A DNA stretch of 48,891 nucleotides from Flavobacteriales bacterium. Lineage in GTDB: Bacteria > Bacteroidota > Bacteroidia > Flavobacteriales_D > Crocinitomicaceae. Below are positions 23,966 to 33,600 of the stretch, piece by piece. Numbering within the stretch: position 1 is the first letter of the stretch; every line of letters begins with the position of its first letter. The position numbers and the translations under genes were made by a program. Under the pieces are notes generated by a model that saw only the letters and a program-made list of their open reading frames with translations, was not told the DNA's origin and did no database searches. The DNA is taken from contig CANHSL010000009.1 of assembly GCA_947463385.1 (NCBI GenBank), positions 1-48,891 on the forward strand, in the 5' to 3' direction.

Positions 23966-24564
23966 TAGCTAAACGTGTTTTGTACAGTTCGCGCTTGCTT
24001 TAACAAGGCTGTAAAAACAAAATCAGGGATCTCTACCGCACCCAGCATTTCCGTATGCTCATTCAAGTATTGTGAATCCATTAGCATAAAGTTGTTCTCC
24101 TTCAAGCGTTGCATCAAGTGATGAAATGCCACTTTTGAGGCATTTGAAACCAAAGAAAACATGGACTCTCCATAAAATGCACTACCAATTTGAACGCCGT
24201 ATAATCCGCCAACAAGTGAATGGCCCTTGTAGACTTCTATGGAGTGAGCAAAGCCCTGGCGATGGAGTTCAATGTAGGCATTAATTAATTCTTCATTTAA
24301 CCAAGTCCCATCGTGTTCGCTTCTTGGTAGCGCACATTGACGAATAACGTCTTCAAATGCCTGGTTAATTGTCCAGTGAAAAACTTCGGGTTTTAAAGAA
24401 GCCTTTAGCGATTTCTTCGGCTTATAATCTGTTATTGAAAACACGGCCCTGAACACTGGATAATGCCAAGTAATTTCACCCAATCCATCAGCCATCGGAA
24501 AATAACCTTCAAAGTAATTGCTGTAAAGTTCCTCCCATGTTATAGGAGATTGATCCGATGACAT
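23962..24564 (-). CDS. aat: Leucyl/phenylalanyl-tRNA-protein transferase
   Basis: The protein has 200 residues, slightly shorter than the E. coli enzyme (about 234). It transfers Leu or Phe from tRNA to N-terminal Lys/Arg of proteins, marking them for ClpS/ClpAP in the N-degron pathway. Family signatures are visible: YFEGYFPMAD near the start, GGLYGVQIGSAFYGESMFS (about 123-141), and MDSQYLNEHTEMLGA near 160-174. It is the first clear housekeeping gene after the accessory stretch. It is followed at 3 bp by the convergent PLD gene, with no terminator visible. Confidence 0.9.
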   Translation of the reverse strand: MSSDQSPITWEELYSNYFEGYFPMADGLGEITWHYPVFRAVFSITDYKPKKSLKASLKPEVFHWTINQAFEDVIRQCALPRSEHDGTWLNEELINAYIELHRQGFAHSIEVYKGHSLVGGLYGVQIGSAFYGESMFSLVSNASKVAFHHLMQRLKENNFMLMDSQYLNEHTEMLGAVEIPDFVFTALLKQARTVQNTFSY

Positions 24565-24570
24565 AGAATA

Positions 24571-24744
24571 CTAACTAATAGCAAATAAAAGCAGGAGAAC
24601 GCCTACTACGGCAAGTAAGACTAAAAATATTATGACATTCACGCCACATCCTAATCCTTTGCGAAGGGAATCTTCTAAACTACCTCCTCCCAAGAAGTAG
24701 ATTAAAAAAACGACTACAGCAACAATCAGCGCAACTTGTAACAT
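24571..24744 (-). CDS. Small two-helix membrane protein (57 aa)
   Basis: The frame runs from ATG (24742-24744) to TAG (24571-24573). It encodes two hydrophobic helices (QVALIVAVVVFLIYFLGGG at 3-21 and VIIFLVLLAVVGVLLLLFAI) joined by a short basic/glycine loop LRKGLGCG. The alternation of charge and hydrophobicity supports real coding. It sits 6 bp upstream of aat on the same strand and probably shares its transcript. No family is known to me. Confidence 0.55.
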   Translation of the reverse strand: MLQVALIVAVVVFLIYFLGGGSLEDSLRKGLGCGVNVIIFLVLLAVVGVLLLLFAIS

Positions 24745-24778
24745 ATCAATAAGTTATTGGCGTATTTATCGAATCGAT

Positions 24779-25096
24779 TCAAATTAAATCTCCCGTTCGA
24801 ATTCGGTCTTCTATCGTGTAGAAATCAAAATCATCTGGAATAGTTTCCGTTCCAACCCGAATAATGTAGGCTTCCGTTGTCCAGTAATTCGCATCCCTTA
24901 CTTCAATAGCTTGCGCATGCATTTCTTCTTTTATTCGGTCTATAAAAACCGATTCATTGCATGCCCAGGCATTAATTCCAACCCAATTAATGGGTGAACT
25001 AAATGCAGACGCATCTTCAAAAATAAATTGAAGTTGATTTTCTATCAGGTCTCCATCTTCGTGGTTAGATTTTATTAGAACCGTTAACTCTACCAT
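24779..25096 (-). CDS. Unknown acidic protein
   Basis: The protein has 105 residues and is cytoplasmic and acidic. The pattern of alternating strands and a central helix (ELTVLIKSNHEDGD, then ESVFIDRIKEEMHAQAIEV, then EAYIIRVGTETIPDDFDFYTI) suggests a ferredoxin-like alpha/beta fold. It has no catalytic motif I can name. It is divergent from the DNA ligase with 34 bp between start codons, so the two promoters must overlap. Confidence 0.58.
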   Translation of the reverse strand: MVELTVLIKSNHEDGDLIENQLQFIFEDASAFSSPINWVGINAWACNESVFIDRIKEEMHAQAIEVRDANYWTTEAYIIRVGTETIPDDFDFYTIEDRIRTGDLI

Positions 25097-25118
25097 AATT
25101 TAGTTTTCTCAAAAATAG

Positions 25119-25126
25119 TAATTTTA
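25119..25126 (+). promoter_or_regulatory. -7-like element of the ligase operon
   Basis: TAATTTTA (one base off TAnnTTTG) lies 12 bp before the ATG, implying a very short leader. The same element at the same distance precedes the remnant at 13761. Confidence 0.45.
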
Positions 25127-25130
25127 GCCT

Positions 25131-26453
25131 ATGGAATGGATTGAACAATATAAGAAAAGAGTATTATCGCGCTTGATCTCGGTTGAACCAAATACCTTAA
25201 AAGAGCGGATTATAGATTCTGAATACTATTTAGTATCTGAGAAAATTGATGGGTTTTATACGGTACTGGTGTCTTCTTCAAATGGCACATCACTTTATAA
25301 CAAAAGCGGGAGGGAGCTAAAGATTCCAGCGTTTGATAAATTAAAATTTTCTAAACCTTGTATTCTCGTCGGAGAGCTGTGTGTTTTTGAAAACGATCGC
25401 CCACAAACACACAGGGAATTGGCTGCTGCTCTTGCAAAACCATCTGAGGCAGATATTCGTTTCGCCGCATTTGACATCATTGAATTGAATGGTAATGCAG
25501 TGGAGGGGGATGCCATCGAAAAATTCCATGTGTTATCCAGTATTGCTAATCAAACGCATTGTTTTACAATACCCCAACAACAAGTAAGCAGCAGAACTGC
25601 GGTAGAAGAATTTTATAAGGAAATACAGGGGAAAGGAGGAGAGGGGATTATTGTTAAGGCAGCCAATGAAATGGCTTATAAAATTAAACCGATTATAACC
25701 TTAGATTTAGTTGTCCTTGGTTTTTGTGAAGGGATTCAAGAGAAGGCCGGAGTGGTTCGGGATTTATTGCTTGGTGTAGCGCTTGAAAAGAATGAATTTC
25801 AGATAGTCGGTACGCTTGGCACGGGCTTTACAAATGAGGAACGTTCAACCTTTTATAACGCACTCGCTAAGATGGAGGTCAGTAGCTCATATACGGAGGT
25901 TTCTGGTGCAAAAACTGCATTCGTCATGGTTAAGCCAGAATGGGTTATTGAAGTTAAGTGCCTTGATGTGCTTGCAGAGAACTCACAAGGGTCAATTAAA
26001 AAGACCATTTTGAATTATGATACTAAGGGTTATGATGTTAAAGAAATGGCGGCCGGGGTTAGTTTGGTTTCAGCGGTTTACAATCGCATACGAACGGATA
26101 AATCCGTAGGTCTTGAGCACACTGGCAAGGAACAAATAACCGATTTTTTGAGCCCGATTACGAGCGATGATAAGGTTATAAATTTAGTGGATTCTGAAAT
26201 TTTACTCAGAGAAGTTTATCTCAAAGAAAGTAAAAGTGGCAGGATGGTTCGTAAAATGCTTGGATTAAAAACCAATAAAGAAAAAACAGGTCTTTTCCCT
26301 CCGTTTTTAGTACTGTATACCGATTTTAGCACGGGAAGGGCGGAACCCATGGACCAGGAAATTTCATGGTGCTCAAGTCAATCTGCCATGCAAGATAAGG
26401 TCAATGCATTGCGTGAAGAGTATATTAAGGGAGGATGGAATAAAGTAAATTAG
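25131..26453 (+). CDS. ATP-dependent DNA ligase-like nucleotidyltransferase
   Basis: The protein has 440 residues. Ligase motifs appear in order: EKIDG (37-41, motif I with the adenylated lysine), GELCVF (81-86, III), FAAFDII (111-117, IIIa), GEGIIVK (170-176, IV), YKIKP (183-187, V), then an OB fold from about 195 with GTLGTGF and PEWVIEVKC (VI region). The C-terminal 130 residues (from about 310) are extra and unrecognised. Bacteroidota use NAD-dependent LigA for replication, so this is an accessory ligase, probably for repair or defence. It heads a three-gene operon: the next ATG starts 1 bp after the stop. Substrate (DNA or RNA) is not decided by motifs. Confidence 0.82.
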   Translation: MEWIEQYKKRVLSRLISVEPNTLKERIIDSEYYLVSEKIDGFYTVLVSSSNGTSLYNKSGRELKIPAFDKLKFSKPCILVGELCVFENDRPQTHRELAAALAKPSEADIRFAAFDIIELNGNAVEGDAIEKFHVLSSIANQTHCFTIPQQQVSSRTAVEEFYKEIQGKGGEGIIVKAANEMAYKIKPIITLDLVVLGFCEGIQEKAGVVRDLLLGVALEKNEFQIVGTLGTGFTNEERSTFYNALAKMEVSSSYTEVSGAKTAFVMVKPEWVIEVKCLDVLAENSQGSIKKTILNYDTKGYDVKEMAAGVSLVSAVYNRIRTDKSVGLEHTGKEQITDFLSPITSDDKVINLVDSEILLREVYLKESKSGRMVRKMLGLKTNKEKTGLFPPFLVLYTDFSTGRAEPMDQEISWCSSQSAMQDKVNALREEYIKGGWNKVN

Positions 26454-26454
26454 T

Positions 26455-27063
26455 ATGGCAAGAACAATTAAAATTAGTTTAAACAGTAAGGTTTTTGAAC
26501 CGTCAATTCAGGCCTTGAGTCGTGAGAAATTATACGGATTCATTGAAGAATTGGTTCAGGATGAACACGCAAAAACATGTATTGTGGGTGCACTGCTATC
26601 CGATGGCCAAACGTTAATTGGCAAAGGCTGCACATCGCTTAAGACGATTGATGAACGCGGTGAAGAAGTTAATAAGTCAAGCCTAAAAGCAGTTGATATC
26701 AAAGGAAAGTCATTACCCTTAGTCCCTTCAGTTTTTGAAACGGGAATAATTCTTCAAGCGGGTTCATTGGACGATTTGTTTGATTTGGAGGTGGATGCGG
26801 TATATGATTTTAATTGGGAAGATGAAGCAATGAAAAAAGACTTTTTGAAAGAGACCCAAGGTAAGGTATATACGTTTGAATTCAATTACCGTTCCGATTA
26901 TGAAGGAATGAACGGAATCTTGATTTCAAATGAGGAAGGTGCATTTATTCTAGCGGGAAGGACCTTGCAATTTGATTATTTGGATAATCACATTCAAACA
27001 ATTATTAACCTTCCTGATGCTGTTGAGGAAGAAGAGTCAGATATGGATTTCGCAATGTTTTAA
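26455..27063 (+). CDS. Unknown partner 1 of the ligase
   Basis: The protein has 202 residues and is soluble and acidic at the end (EEEESDMDF). No catalytic motif is seen. Strand-rich segments (RTIKISLNSKVFEPS at the start, VYTFEFNYRSDYEGMNGILI near 140-160) suggest a beta-rich fold. It begins 1 bp after the ligase stop and is followed 12 bp later by partner 2. Such spacing implies a fixed complex or pathway. The family is not recognised. Confidence 0.65.
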   Translation: MARTIKISLNSKVFEPSIQALSREKLYGFIEELVQDEHAKTCIVGALLSDGQTLIGKGCTSLKTIDERGEEVNKSSLKAVDIKGKSLPLVPSVFETGIILQAGSLDDLFDLEVDAVYDFNWEDEAMKKDFLKETQGKVYTFEFNYRSDYEGMNGILISNEEGAFILAGRTLQFDYLDNHIQTIINLPDAVEEEESDMDFAMF

Positions 27064-27075
27064 TTGAGATTACAC

Positions 27076-27771
27076 ATGAAACGATACATTAATTTAATGG
27101 ATGATAAGGGGAGGGATGCAAAACTCTTATTTTCCGGGCAGCCCAAGGATAAACAGGTTTTTTATGTGAGTGAAAATGGTACGCCTACGCATACGATGCG
27201 GGTGTTAAAAACTACACTGCAAGGGAGTTATGATGGACTCTTAGCCAGTTATGGAAGCAATGATAGCATTGTTGATGCATTGATAAAAGGTGACCCTGAA
27301 CTCGATGTTAAAAGAACGGGCATGAAAATCTCGGCTACCTCACGGTTATACATATCCAGTCAATTAAAACCAGCAAGACGTGTTTCCATCCATGAAATCG
27401 TACGAGATGTGAAAGGAGAGAAAATGACCGAGCGACGGGTTTTGGAAAATGAATCAAATATAATTGATGAAATCCCACTTATAATGGGCCAAATCGTAAA
27501 GAAAAGCGCCATGTACAATAAGGTGGTTTTTGTAAAAAAATACCAGTTGCATCATGTGAACGGACTTACCTTTGAATTTCTTTATGATATTGCGAAACGC
27601 TTAGAAGACGAGCAGTCACTTATGATTGTTGGCGCTGGAAAATCGGGAAAAGACCCCTTGGTTTTTCAAGACGGGGGTAAGAAATATCGCGGTTTTCTGG
27701 AAGGAAGAACTCAGGGGAGTAAATACCTGTTAATCTTGCATTTAAGCAATTTAGAACTCAAAGACATTTAG
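27076..27771 (+). CDS. Unknown partner 2 of the ligase
   Basis: The protein has 231 residues from the ATG at 27076; a TTG 12 bp earlier extends the frame but has no support. It is soluble and basic in the middle (MTERRVLENESN). Segments such as YINLMDDKGRDAKLLFSG and KYLLILHLSNLEL point to mixed alpha/beta. No known motif. It is the last gene of the ligase operon; its stop codon abuts a copied fragment of an outer-membrane protein gene (27773). Confidence 0.65.
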   Translation: MKRYINLMDDKGRDAKLLFSGQPKDKQVFYVSENGTPTHTMRVLKTTLQGSYDGLLASYGSNDSIVDALIKGDPELDVKRTGMKISATSRLYISSQLKPARRVSIHEIVRDVKGEKMTERRVLENESNIIDEIPLIMGQIVKKSAMYNKVVFVKKYQLHHVNGLTFEFLYDIAKRLEDEQSLMIVGAGKSGKDPLVFQDGGKKYRGFLEGRTQGSKYLLILHLSNLELKDI

Positions 27772-27772
27772 G

Positions 27773-27870
27773 CTACCACTTGAGTTGGAACCCCATATTG
27801 AAATTATAGTATAGTGTTCAATAGGTAAAAGACGATAGGCATCGAAATTATGGTCGTAATGCACTTGGAT
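27773..27870 (-). pseudogene. Truncated copy of an outer-membrane protein 3' end
   Basis: About 98 bases match 29802-29900, the 3' end of the outer-membrane protein gene, in the same orientation. It still reads HYDHNFDAYR and the final stop, but carries substitutions and a 1-base deletion that shifts the frame. The copy begins directly after the ligase-operon stop. It has no start and cannot be functional. Confidence 0.8.
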
Positions 27871-28015
27871 AATGAACATACACCGTTTTTTAAAACTAGT
27901 TGTGCCTTTTTGAAATCAACGTGGCGTACTAACTTTTTAAAACTTTATTTTCATAAAATTAGACTTATTCGAAGGATTTAAAGTGGAATTCAATTTTTTG
28001 ATTTGAATACTGAAC

Positions 28016-28579
28016 TTAAAATTTTCCCTCAGGACTCGTATTAATTTCGATAGCAATAAAACCTGCTGACCTCAAAAGGCGATCAAGGAAGAGTTTTGCA
28101 TTTTTTTCAGTTTCTACCTTAATGTTATATTTTTTGATGTCCTCAACGATCGCTTTTTCAGCTTTTTGCTGAATTTTTTCCCATTCCTGATTAGTGAAAT
28201 TTTTCCTAAAGGTGCCAACTTCTGCGTCTGTAATAGTAAACTCATCTGGAGGAATATCAAAGGTTATTAATTCCACTGCAGGTATGGTTAGTTTTATACT
28301 TTTTTCTTTTGGTTTAACATCTGTAAATTGAATTTGACTGGCATCAATTCCAGCAATAACATGAGCCTTGCAAGTCATTATGAATTTTCTTGAACCAATC
28401 GTGTACCATTGATTATCTTGGCCAGCTACTACTTTATTGAACGTATATTCTGTCGTTCCAAGTTTTGCCATAGCCTTAACTGACTCAATGACTTTATTAG
28501 CATTTATCTCTGCTTCTTCTGGTTTTGAACATGCACTTAATAATAAGACGCTAATATAAATTGGGATTAAACTTTTCAT
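28016..28579 (-). CDS. DUF4230 lipoprotein
   Basis: The protein has 187 residues. The signal sequence ends SVLLLSACS, a lipobox with cysteine at 17. The mature part fits DUF4230: paired strands (YTIGSRKFIMTCKAHVIAGI), then TIPAVELITFDI, then a long helix with EVGTFRKNFTNQEWEKIQQKAEKAI and a final FLDRLLRSAGFIAIEI. The biochemical role of DUF4230 is unknown. Its ATG overlaps the stop of the upstream DUF4230 gene by 4 bp, so the pair are coupled. Confidence 0.78.
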   Translation of the reverse strand: MKSLIPIYISVLLLSACSKPEEAEINANKVIESVKAMAKLGTTEYTFNKVVAGQDNQWYTIGSRKFIMTCKAHVIAGIDASQIQFTDVKPKEKSIKLTIPAVELITFDIPPDEFTITDAEVGTFRKNFTNQEWEKIQQKAEKAIVEDIKKYNIKVETEKNAKLFLDRLLRSAGFIAIEINTSPEGKF

Positions 28580-29175
28580 TTGATAATAATATTTACGTTT
28601 TTAAATCCGACAGATTTCATAAAAGTTGTCATCACTGAAACTGATTTTTCATCAGCTTTTTTCAGGATATTTTTCCTTTTTGCTAAATTCTCAAGTTGTT
28701 TAACCGCTTTTGTTTTAACTTTTTGAACTGCTTTAAAATTCTTATCCCAGTACCCTTCACAGATAAAAGTTTTAAAACCACTTGGATTAATCGTGCTTTC
28801 CAAAATAACAGCTTTAGGAATAGTTACTTCGCAGCTAACTGAATCAATGATTTTAATGTCTTCTTGCTTCATAGAAGTCAAATCAGTTCCTGCATAACAA
28901 ACGCCACTGGCTATTATTACTAATTTATCTTCTGTATCATAAAACAACCCCTTTTTAACCTTTTTCTCGCGAATGATTATTTCATTTACATATTGTTGAG
29001 AAAATAATTTAGCAACAGCTTTAACGTCCTCTACTTGCAACACTGTTTTTTCAAGTTCTATTTCTTGAGGTTTAAAAAGATCGAAATCAGGAGGTAAGAA
29101 AGAGGAAAGGCTCAAGCCTACATAAATCAGAGCTATCAAAGCAATGAACAAAACTGGTTTAATTAAAAATCGCAT
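28576..29175 (-). CDS. DUF4230 membrane-anchored protein
   Basis: The protein has 199 residues. It has an uncleaved N-terminal membrane helix (PVLFIALIALIYVGLSLSSFL, 7-27) and then a DUF4230 domain: LVIIASGVCYAGTDLTSM, a CEVTIPKAVILEST segment, and a C-terminal helix ending FMKSVGFKNVNIII. It is a diverged paralogue of the next gene downstream; one copy is lipidated and the other anchored in the inner membrane, so they may bridge the envelope. That last step is inference. Confidence 0.75.
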   Translation of the reverse strand: MRFLIKPVLFIALIALIYVGLSLSSFLPPDFDLFKPQEIELEKTVLQVEDVKAVAKLFSQQYVNEIIIREKKVKKGLFYDTEDKLVIIASGVCYAGTDLTSMKQEDIKIIDSVSCEVTIPKAVILESTINPSGFKTFICEGYWDKNFKAVQKVKTKAVKQLENLAKRKNILKKADEKSVSVMTTFMKSVGFKNVNIIIK

Positions 29176-29177
29176 TC

Positions 29178-29246
29178 TTAAAAAATTATTGAGAAAACTA
29201 AGTACAAAATCCCTAAAAGAACAATAAGTAGTAAGATTTTTTTCAT
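29178..29246 (-). CDS. Possible 22-aa membrane microprotein
   Basis: The frame MKKILLLIVLLGILYLVFSIIF plus stop is a complete single membrane helix with a basic start. It lies 2 bp upstream of the DUF4230 gene and 2 bp downstream of the 87-residue gene, so it would fit the operon without gaps. At this length, chance cannot be excluded. Confidence 0.35.
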   Translation of the reverse strand: MKKILLLIVLLGILYLVFSIIF

Positions 29247-29248
29247 AG

Positions 29249-29512
29249 TCAGTTATTTGTTGGTTGATTATACGCAGTAACGAGGTTGTACCTAAAATCT
29301 GAAAGTACTTTTAGTTCTTCAGCGGTTTCGTAAATACCTTTGAAATTTGTAATGTGATTTGTAATTAAAGACTTTAATTCTTCTAAATTAGGATGATTTC
29401 TAAGTGATTTTATAACCTTACCTGAAAACATGCCCGGTTCAGCTCCTAATGCTAATTGAATTAATCCTTCTACAATATCAGTTGACAGCTCAATAATTTC
29501 TTTTTCTTCCAT
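29249..29512 (-). CDS. Unknown small helical protein
   Basis: The protein has 87 residues, mostly alpha-helical and acidic, with no signal peptide. There is a GLIQLALGAEPGMFSGK segment at about 16-32 and a C-terminal SDFRYNLVTAYNQ. It appears to lead the minus-strand operon with the microprotein and the DUF4230 pair. The 289 bp upstream (29513-29801) hold no other gene that I can see. Family unknown. Confidence 0.55.
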   Translation of the reverse strand: MEEKEIIELSTDIVEGLIQLALGAEPGMFSGKVIKSLRNHPNLEELKSLITNHITNFKGIYETAEELKVLSDFRYNLVTAYNQPTNN

Positions 29513-29801
29513 TTTGTGATTGATTTAAAGTTAGTTTTAGAAATACATTAGCTAAATTAACATAATTTTTTATTCAACAAGATTTTCATGAAAGAAGCTA
29601 TTGCTAGGTTCTGCACTAAATAAGTTAAATTTCCTTTTGGCATGCACGTAAAATGATTTTTATCTGAATTACCGAAAATCAATTTTTGCATTCTACGTAT
29701 TTGTATTTACATTAAATAGTACTCGGATTTATATTGCCAATTTATTATTGCGTTGCGGTGATTTTAGTATTTCCTGTTTTTCGTTTCGAAGAATGTTCAT
29801 T

Positions 29802-30608
29802 TTACCACTTGAGTTGGAACCCCATATTGAAATTATAGTATAATTGCTCGATAGGCAGCGGACGATAGGCATCGAAATTATGGTCGTAATGCACTCGGAT
29901 TGCGAGGTGTTTTGTGACGGTGAAGAAGATGTTTGCGTCAATAAACCATCGAGGCGTCAAAAAATGCTGAAACTGATCGTTCATCGGAAATTGGACAAAA
30001 GTACTTCCGCTAAAATCAATTCCATCTTTTATTTTAAATGCGGTTTTTGCGGTCAAATTTAATCGAGGAATGGTTCTGTAAACCACAGTTAAGGAATCTT
30101 CGGCAAAGGCAAAAGCAGATAGCGTCGGGTTCCATTTTTCATATTCGTAAAAAACGCCAATTCCGGCATATAAATCATCTGTTTTATCTTCCCAGAATTT
30201 AAATCGTGCATTACATCCCGCTAATCCACGGTTCTGAAGCCCCCAAACGCCATTCCATTGGTATTGAATGTAATAATCTGGATAAACTCTTCGCTTATCA
30301 TTATCTCGTAATCTAGTTTGGAAATACCCATTGTTTTCTAAAACTGAGCCTCCATTAAACGATGCATCTGTTTGTGCAATGGCGATCCAAACCAATGAAT
30401 TTTTCTTGAAAAAGAAGTCGTTTTCCAATTGACTCGAAAATTCAATCAAATCACGTTTCTGCTTGTCCATACTGAACCCAAAATTCAACGAGAACATATT
30501 GCGACGGAATACCGTGTCTTCTCCAGTTTCACGGTCAATATTTAATACTTGACCGAATACCGTTGGTACTGAACACCAGATAATAAGTAATAATGCAATT
30601 TTATTCAT
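29802..30608 (-). CDS. Outer-membrane beta-barrel protein, DUF481-like
   Basis: The protein has 268 residues from the ATG at 30608, which overlaps the stop of the upstream DHH gene. A signal peptide (NKIALLLIIWCSVPTVFGQ) precedes a series of amphipathic strands (for example NMFSLNFGFSMDKQ, FQTRLRDNDK, FKFWEDKTDDLYAGIGVFYEY). The protein ends in an aromatic residue after a last strand (YYNFNMGFQLKW), as barrel proteins do. The DUF481 (YdiY-like) assignment is tentative. Its coupling to the DHH gene is notable. Its 3' end is duplicated at 27773-27870. Confidence 0.72.
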   Translation of the reverse strand: MNKIALLLIIWCSVPTVFGQVLNIDRETGEDTVFRRNMFSLNFGFSMDKQKRDLIEFSSQLENDFFFKKNSLVWIAIAQTDASFNGGSVLENNGYFQTRLRDNDKRRVYPDYYIQYQWNGVWGLQNRGLAGCNARFKFWEDKTDDLYAGIGVFYEYEKWNPTLSAFAFAEDSLTVVYRTIPRLNLTAKTAFKIKDGIDFSGSTFVQFPMNDQFQHFLTPRWFIDANIFFTVTKHLAIRVHYDHNFDAYRPLPIEQLYYNFNMGFQLKW

Positions 30609-33600
30609 TTCCCCCTCCAAATATTTTTTCAATAAAGAAACTAAAGAACAAGGTGAGAATAGTAATCATTATGGTAAATGTTGGCATAATGACCACGTCA
30701 ATTACCCCTCGCTTGATTTCAATGTATTTTGACATTCCAAGAAAAAACAACCCTCCATCTTCTGTTTCAAAGTTTGATGCATCCACTTGAAACCTCAGAA
30801 TTAGGTCAATTACAAAAATGGCAATGATGAAGGCTTGGATTAAGTGGAGCCATAACATATGTTCCGTGCGTTTTATCAACCAAGCGATCGACATTTTTTC
30901 ATTTCGTTCTTTCACATAATTGTATACCGAAAGTATAGTTAAACCTACGACCAAGGAAAGTGTTGCGAAAAAACGAAAACCTTCAATTTTATTAATCAAT
31001 TCAATCGTATCAGAATTCGACATTTGCAAAACCACAATGAGTAATGGAATTACAAAGGGAATATATAATAAATGTGATCGTTTTCCTTCGATGTTTTGGA
31101 TTAACTGAAAGAAATTCAATTTCTTTTCTTTGTCATTCTCATCGGGCTTTTCCCTAAGAATGTACCGGTGATACAGGTAATTTAAAACAAATACGAGCGG
31201 TATGATAAAAGACAAGCTTATTATCAATCCCCAGGCATATGCAAATAGTTCAGATACAAATTGAAACAACTTAGCACCGATATGTTGATTCATCCACTCA
31301 GCCAATGGGGCCAGCTTGTCTTTATACCGAGTTCCATCAAAAGCACCCGCCCCTAACATGAATAAACTAAGGAAAATAAAGAGCATTCTCAGATATTTCT
31401 TGTCTGTTAAATAACGATAGTACCACGGGAACTTGGTGCTGAACTGCGCCAAGGTATCCCGAACATTGTCTACATGGTATTTGGAGATAAAGTGTTCAAT
31501 TAAAAAATCGTACGCATCATGAATCAAATTTATAGGGCGATGTTTTATAACATCGTTTAATTGAAAATTCATCATGAGTTCCTCGATTCGAATAGGCTCA
31601 TTCGATTTAGGGTGCGGTAGATTAATGATAATTTGAGTTAATTCCTCGTCAGATCTTCCTTCTGCAAAACGAATTTCTGAATTTAATGCATATAATTCCT
31701 TTTTATCAGGTAAGGCATTTAGTTTTAACCAATCAAAATATTTGGTGTAAAAGAGGCTGCTAATTTCTCCGGGCGCTTCAAGCTCATCTACCTGATCCTT
31801 GAGCTCTTGCCAGTCGAACGCGACGGAATCACTTATTAAGTTGTTGCAGGTAAGAATGTATCGTTCCGATAATTTGGTTTCATTTCCTGTTTCACTTTCC
31901 TCTATCAGTAATTTTAAATCCGTTCTAAAAAAGTTGAGTCGCTCCTTGTAGTAGCGTTTGAAGCCACTGAAAATGTCATAAAAACGTTGTTGGTAGAATA
32001 AGGGCAATTTGAATATTTCTTCCATTATCCCTCCTTGACCCATAATCAATTCGAATTGCTCCATTCCTCGCTGGATTTGTAAATCCAAGTCATTTACTGG
32101 TAGATTTACTTCGTCAACAATAACCGGGATAAATACCGCCATTTTTTCCCTGAGCGCAGAGGTTTCAAAGCGATCTAATTCCATCGGCATCATGCGAAGC
32201 TCATTAAGAATACCCATGGCATTGGCCAATTCATTATGTAATTCATCAATGTTGTTGAAATTCGTATACAAGGTAATCACTCGAAGCAATGAGTAAAGAA
32301 GTTTATTAAGTGCCTTCAAATAGTCATCGCTGGTAGCAGCTCCGTTCATGGAGGAAAACCGATCAATTCGATTAACTAACATGCTGAGACTCGCCAACTC
32401 TTCAAATAGTTTCAATTCCTTAATAAAATCATCTAAGATCGGGTCGTTTTGACTCGACTTTTCCAGTTGACCGATTTGTTCGCGGATTGCTCCAAACGAC
32501 TGTTGTTTTAATTGTTCAAAATCTAATTTAATCAGGCAAGAAAGTACGTGCGGATTCGTGACCTTATTAATGAGTTGATATTTTTTTACGCGTAGATTTT
32601 TGCATTTTTCACCAAAAACCTGTTCAATTAACACATGCTTACCCTGGCTTAAGGTTTCAAGAAGTATCTCAAGTTCGTTGGCCTTAATTTCACCCTGTTG
32701 TTCTGGGACGAGTTGTTTGAAGTCTGTTTTTTTGAATCGATTTATCCGACCTTTTAGTTCAGGATCTTCAACGTTCAATAAATGAAATAGATCATCTATG
32801 TAATTCTTAATGCTGTTAAATGAATAAATGGGAACTTCCTCAAAATGCGGTTCATCATCTCGTTCATATGCGAAATGGCCTAAAATCGATTGGCATGTTG
32901 TTGAAACATTATCATTTGATTGCAGCAGGTTTTGAAGACTTTCGGGCGAAAAGGCCTCGGGAAATGCGGTTTGCATTCCTAACATTTCATACGGTAAATC
33001 AACATGTTTAATAGACGTTTCAACCCGAATAAATAATTGAGCAAAAGCACTTGCGGGTAAACTATTACAGGTGTTTAGTATTCCTTTTATGAAGGTGTAA
33101 TTTAAATATGGGGAAATTTCATTGATGGCTTCATTTTTTTGTTTGTCGTAAGCTCGTGAATTAAAAAAATTGAATCCATTCGCAACATACGTTGATAGTA
33201 ATTCACTCCAATGTTTACATTTTGTAATATGTTGGTATTGATTGTAGGCGATTGAATGGATGTTTTTTAATGCAGTTTTAATTTCATCCAGATTAAGGAA
33301 AACATCGTTTTCAGGTTTTAAGCATAACGCTTCGATATGAGTTCCAAACGTTTCATCATAGCGTAAAAGCTTAGGAGCAGATAAAAACGTATCGATTTGA
33401 AATTTACACAGCACCGAAAGGTATTCGTCAATTTGACTATGTATTACTTTGTTTTCTGAGTTTTTAGAAATTTGAGGCCTTTTTTCCAGCGGTAAGGCAA
33501 TCAAGGCATCAAGATCTTCCTGAGAAATAGGCTGCTGAACTACCGGATTGATATTACAAACCACCCCGTAATCCGGCCAAAGTTGGTAGGCAAAAATAGC

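Noticed and set aside
29729-29941. 70-codon frame on the minus strand
   Set aside because: It is the shifted frame of the outer-membrane protein 3' end; the main frame has the barrel pattern and stop.
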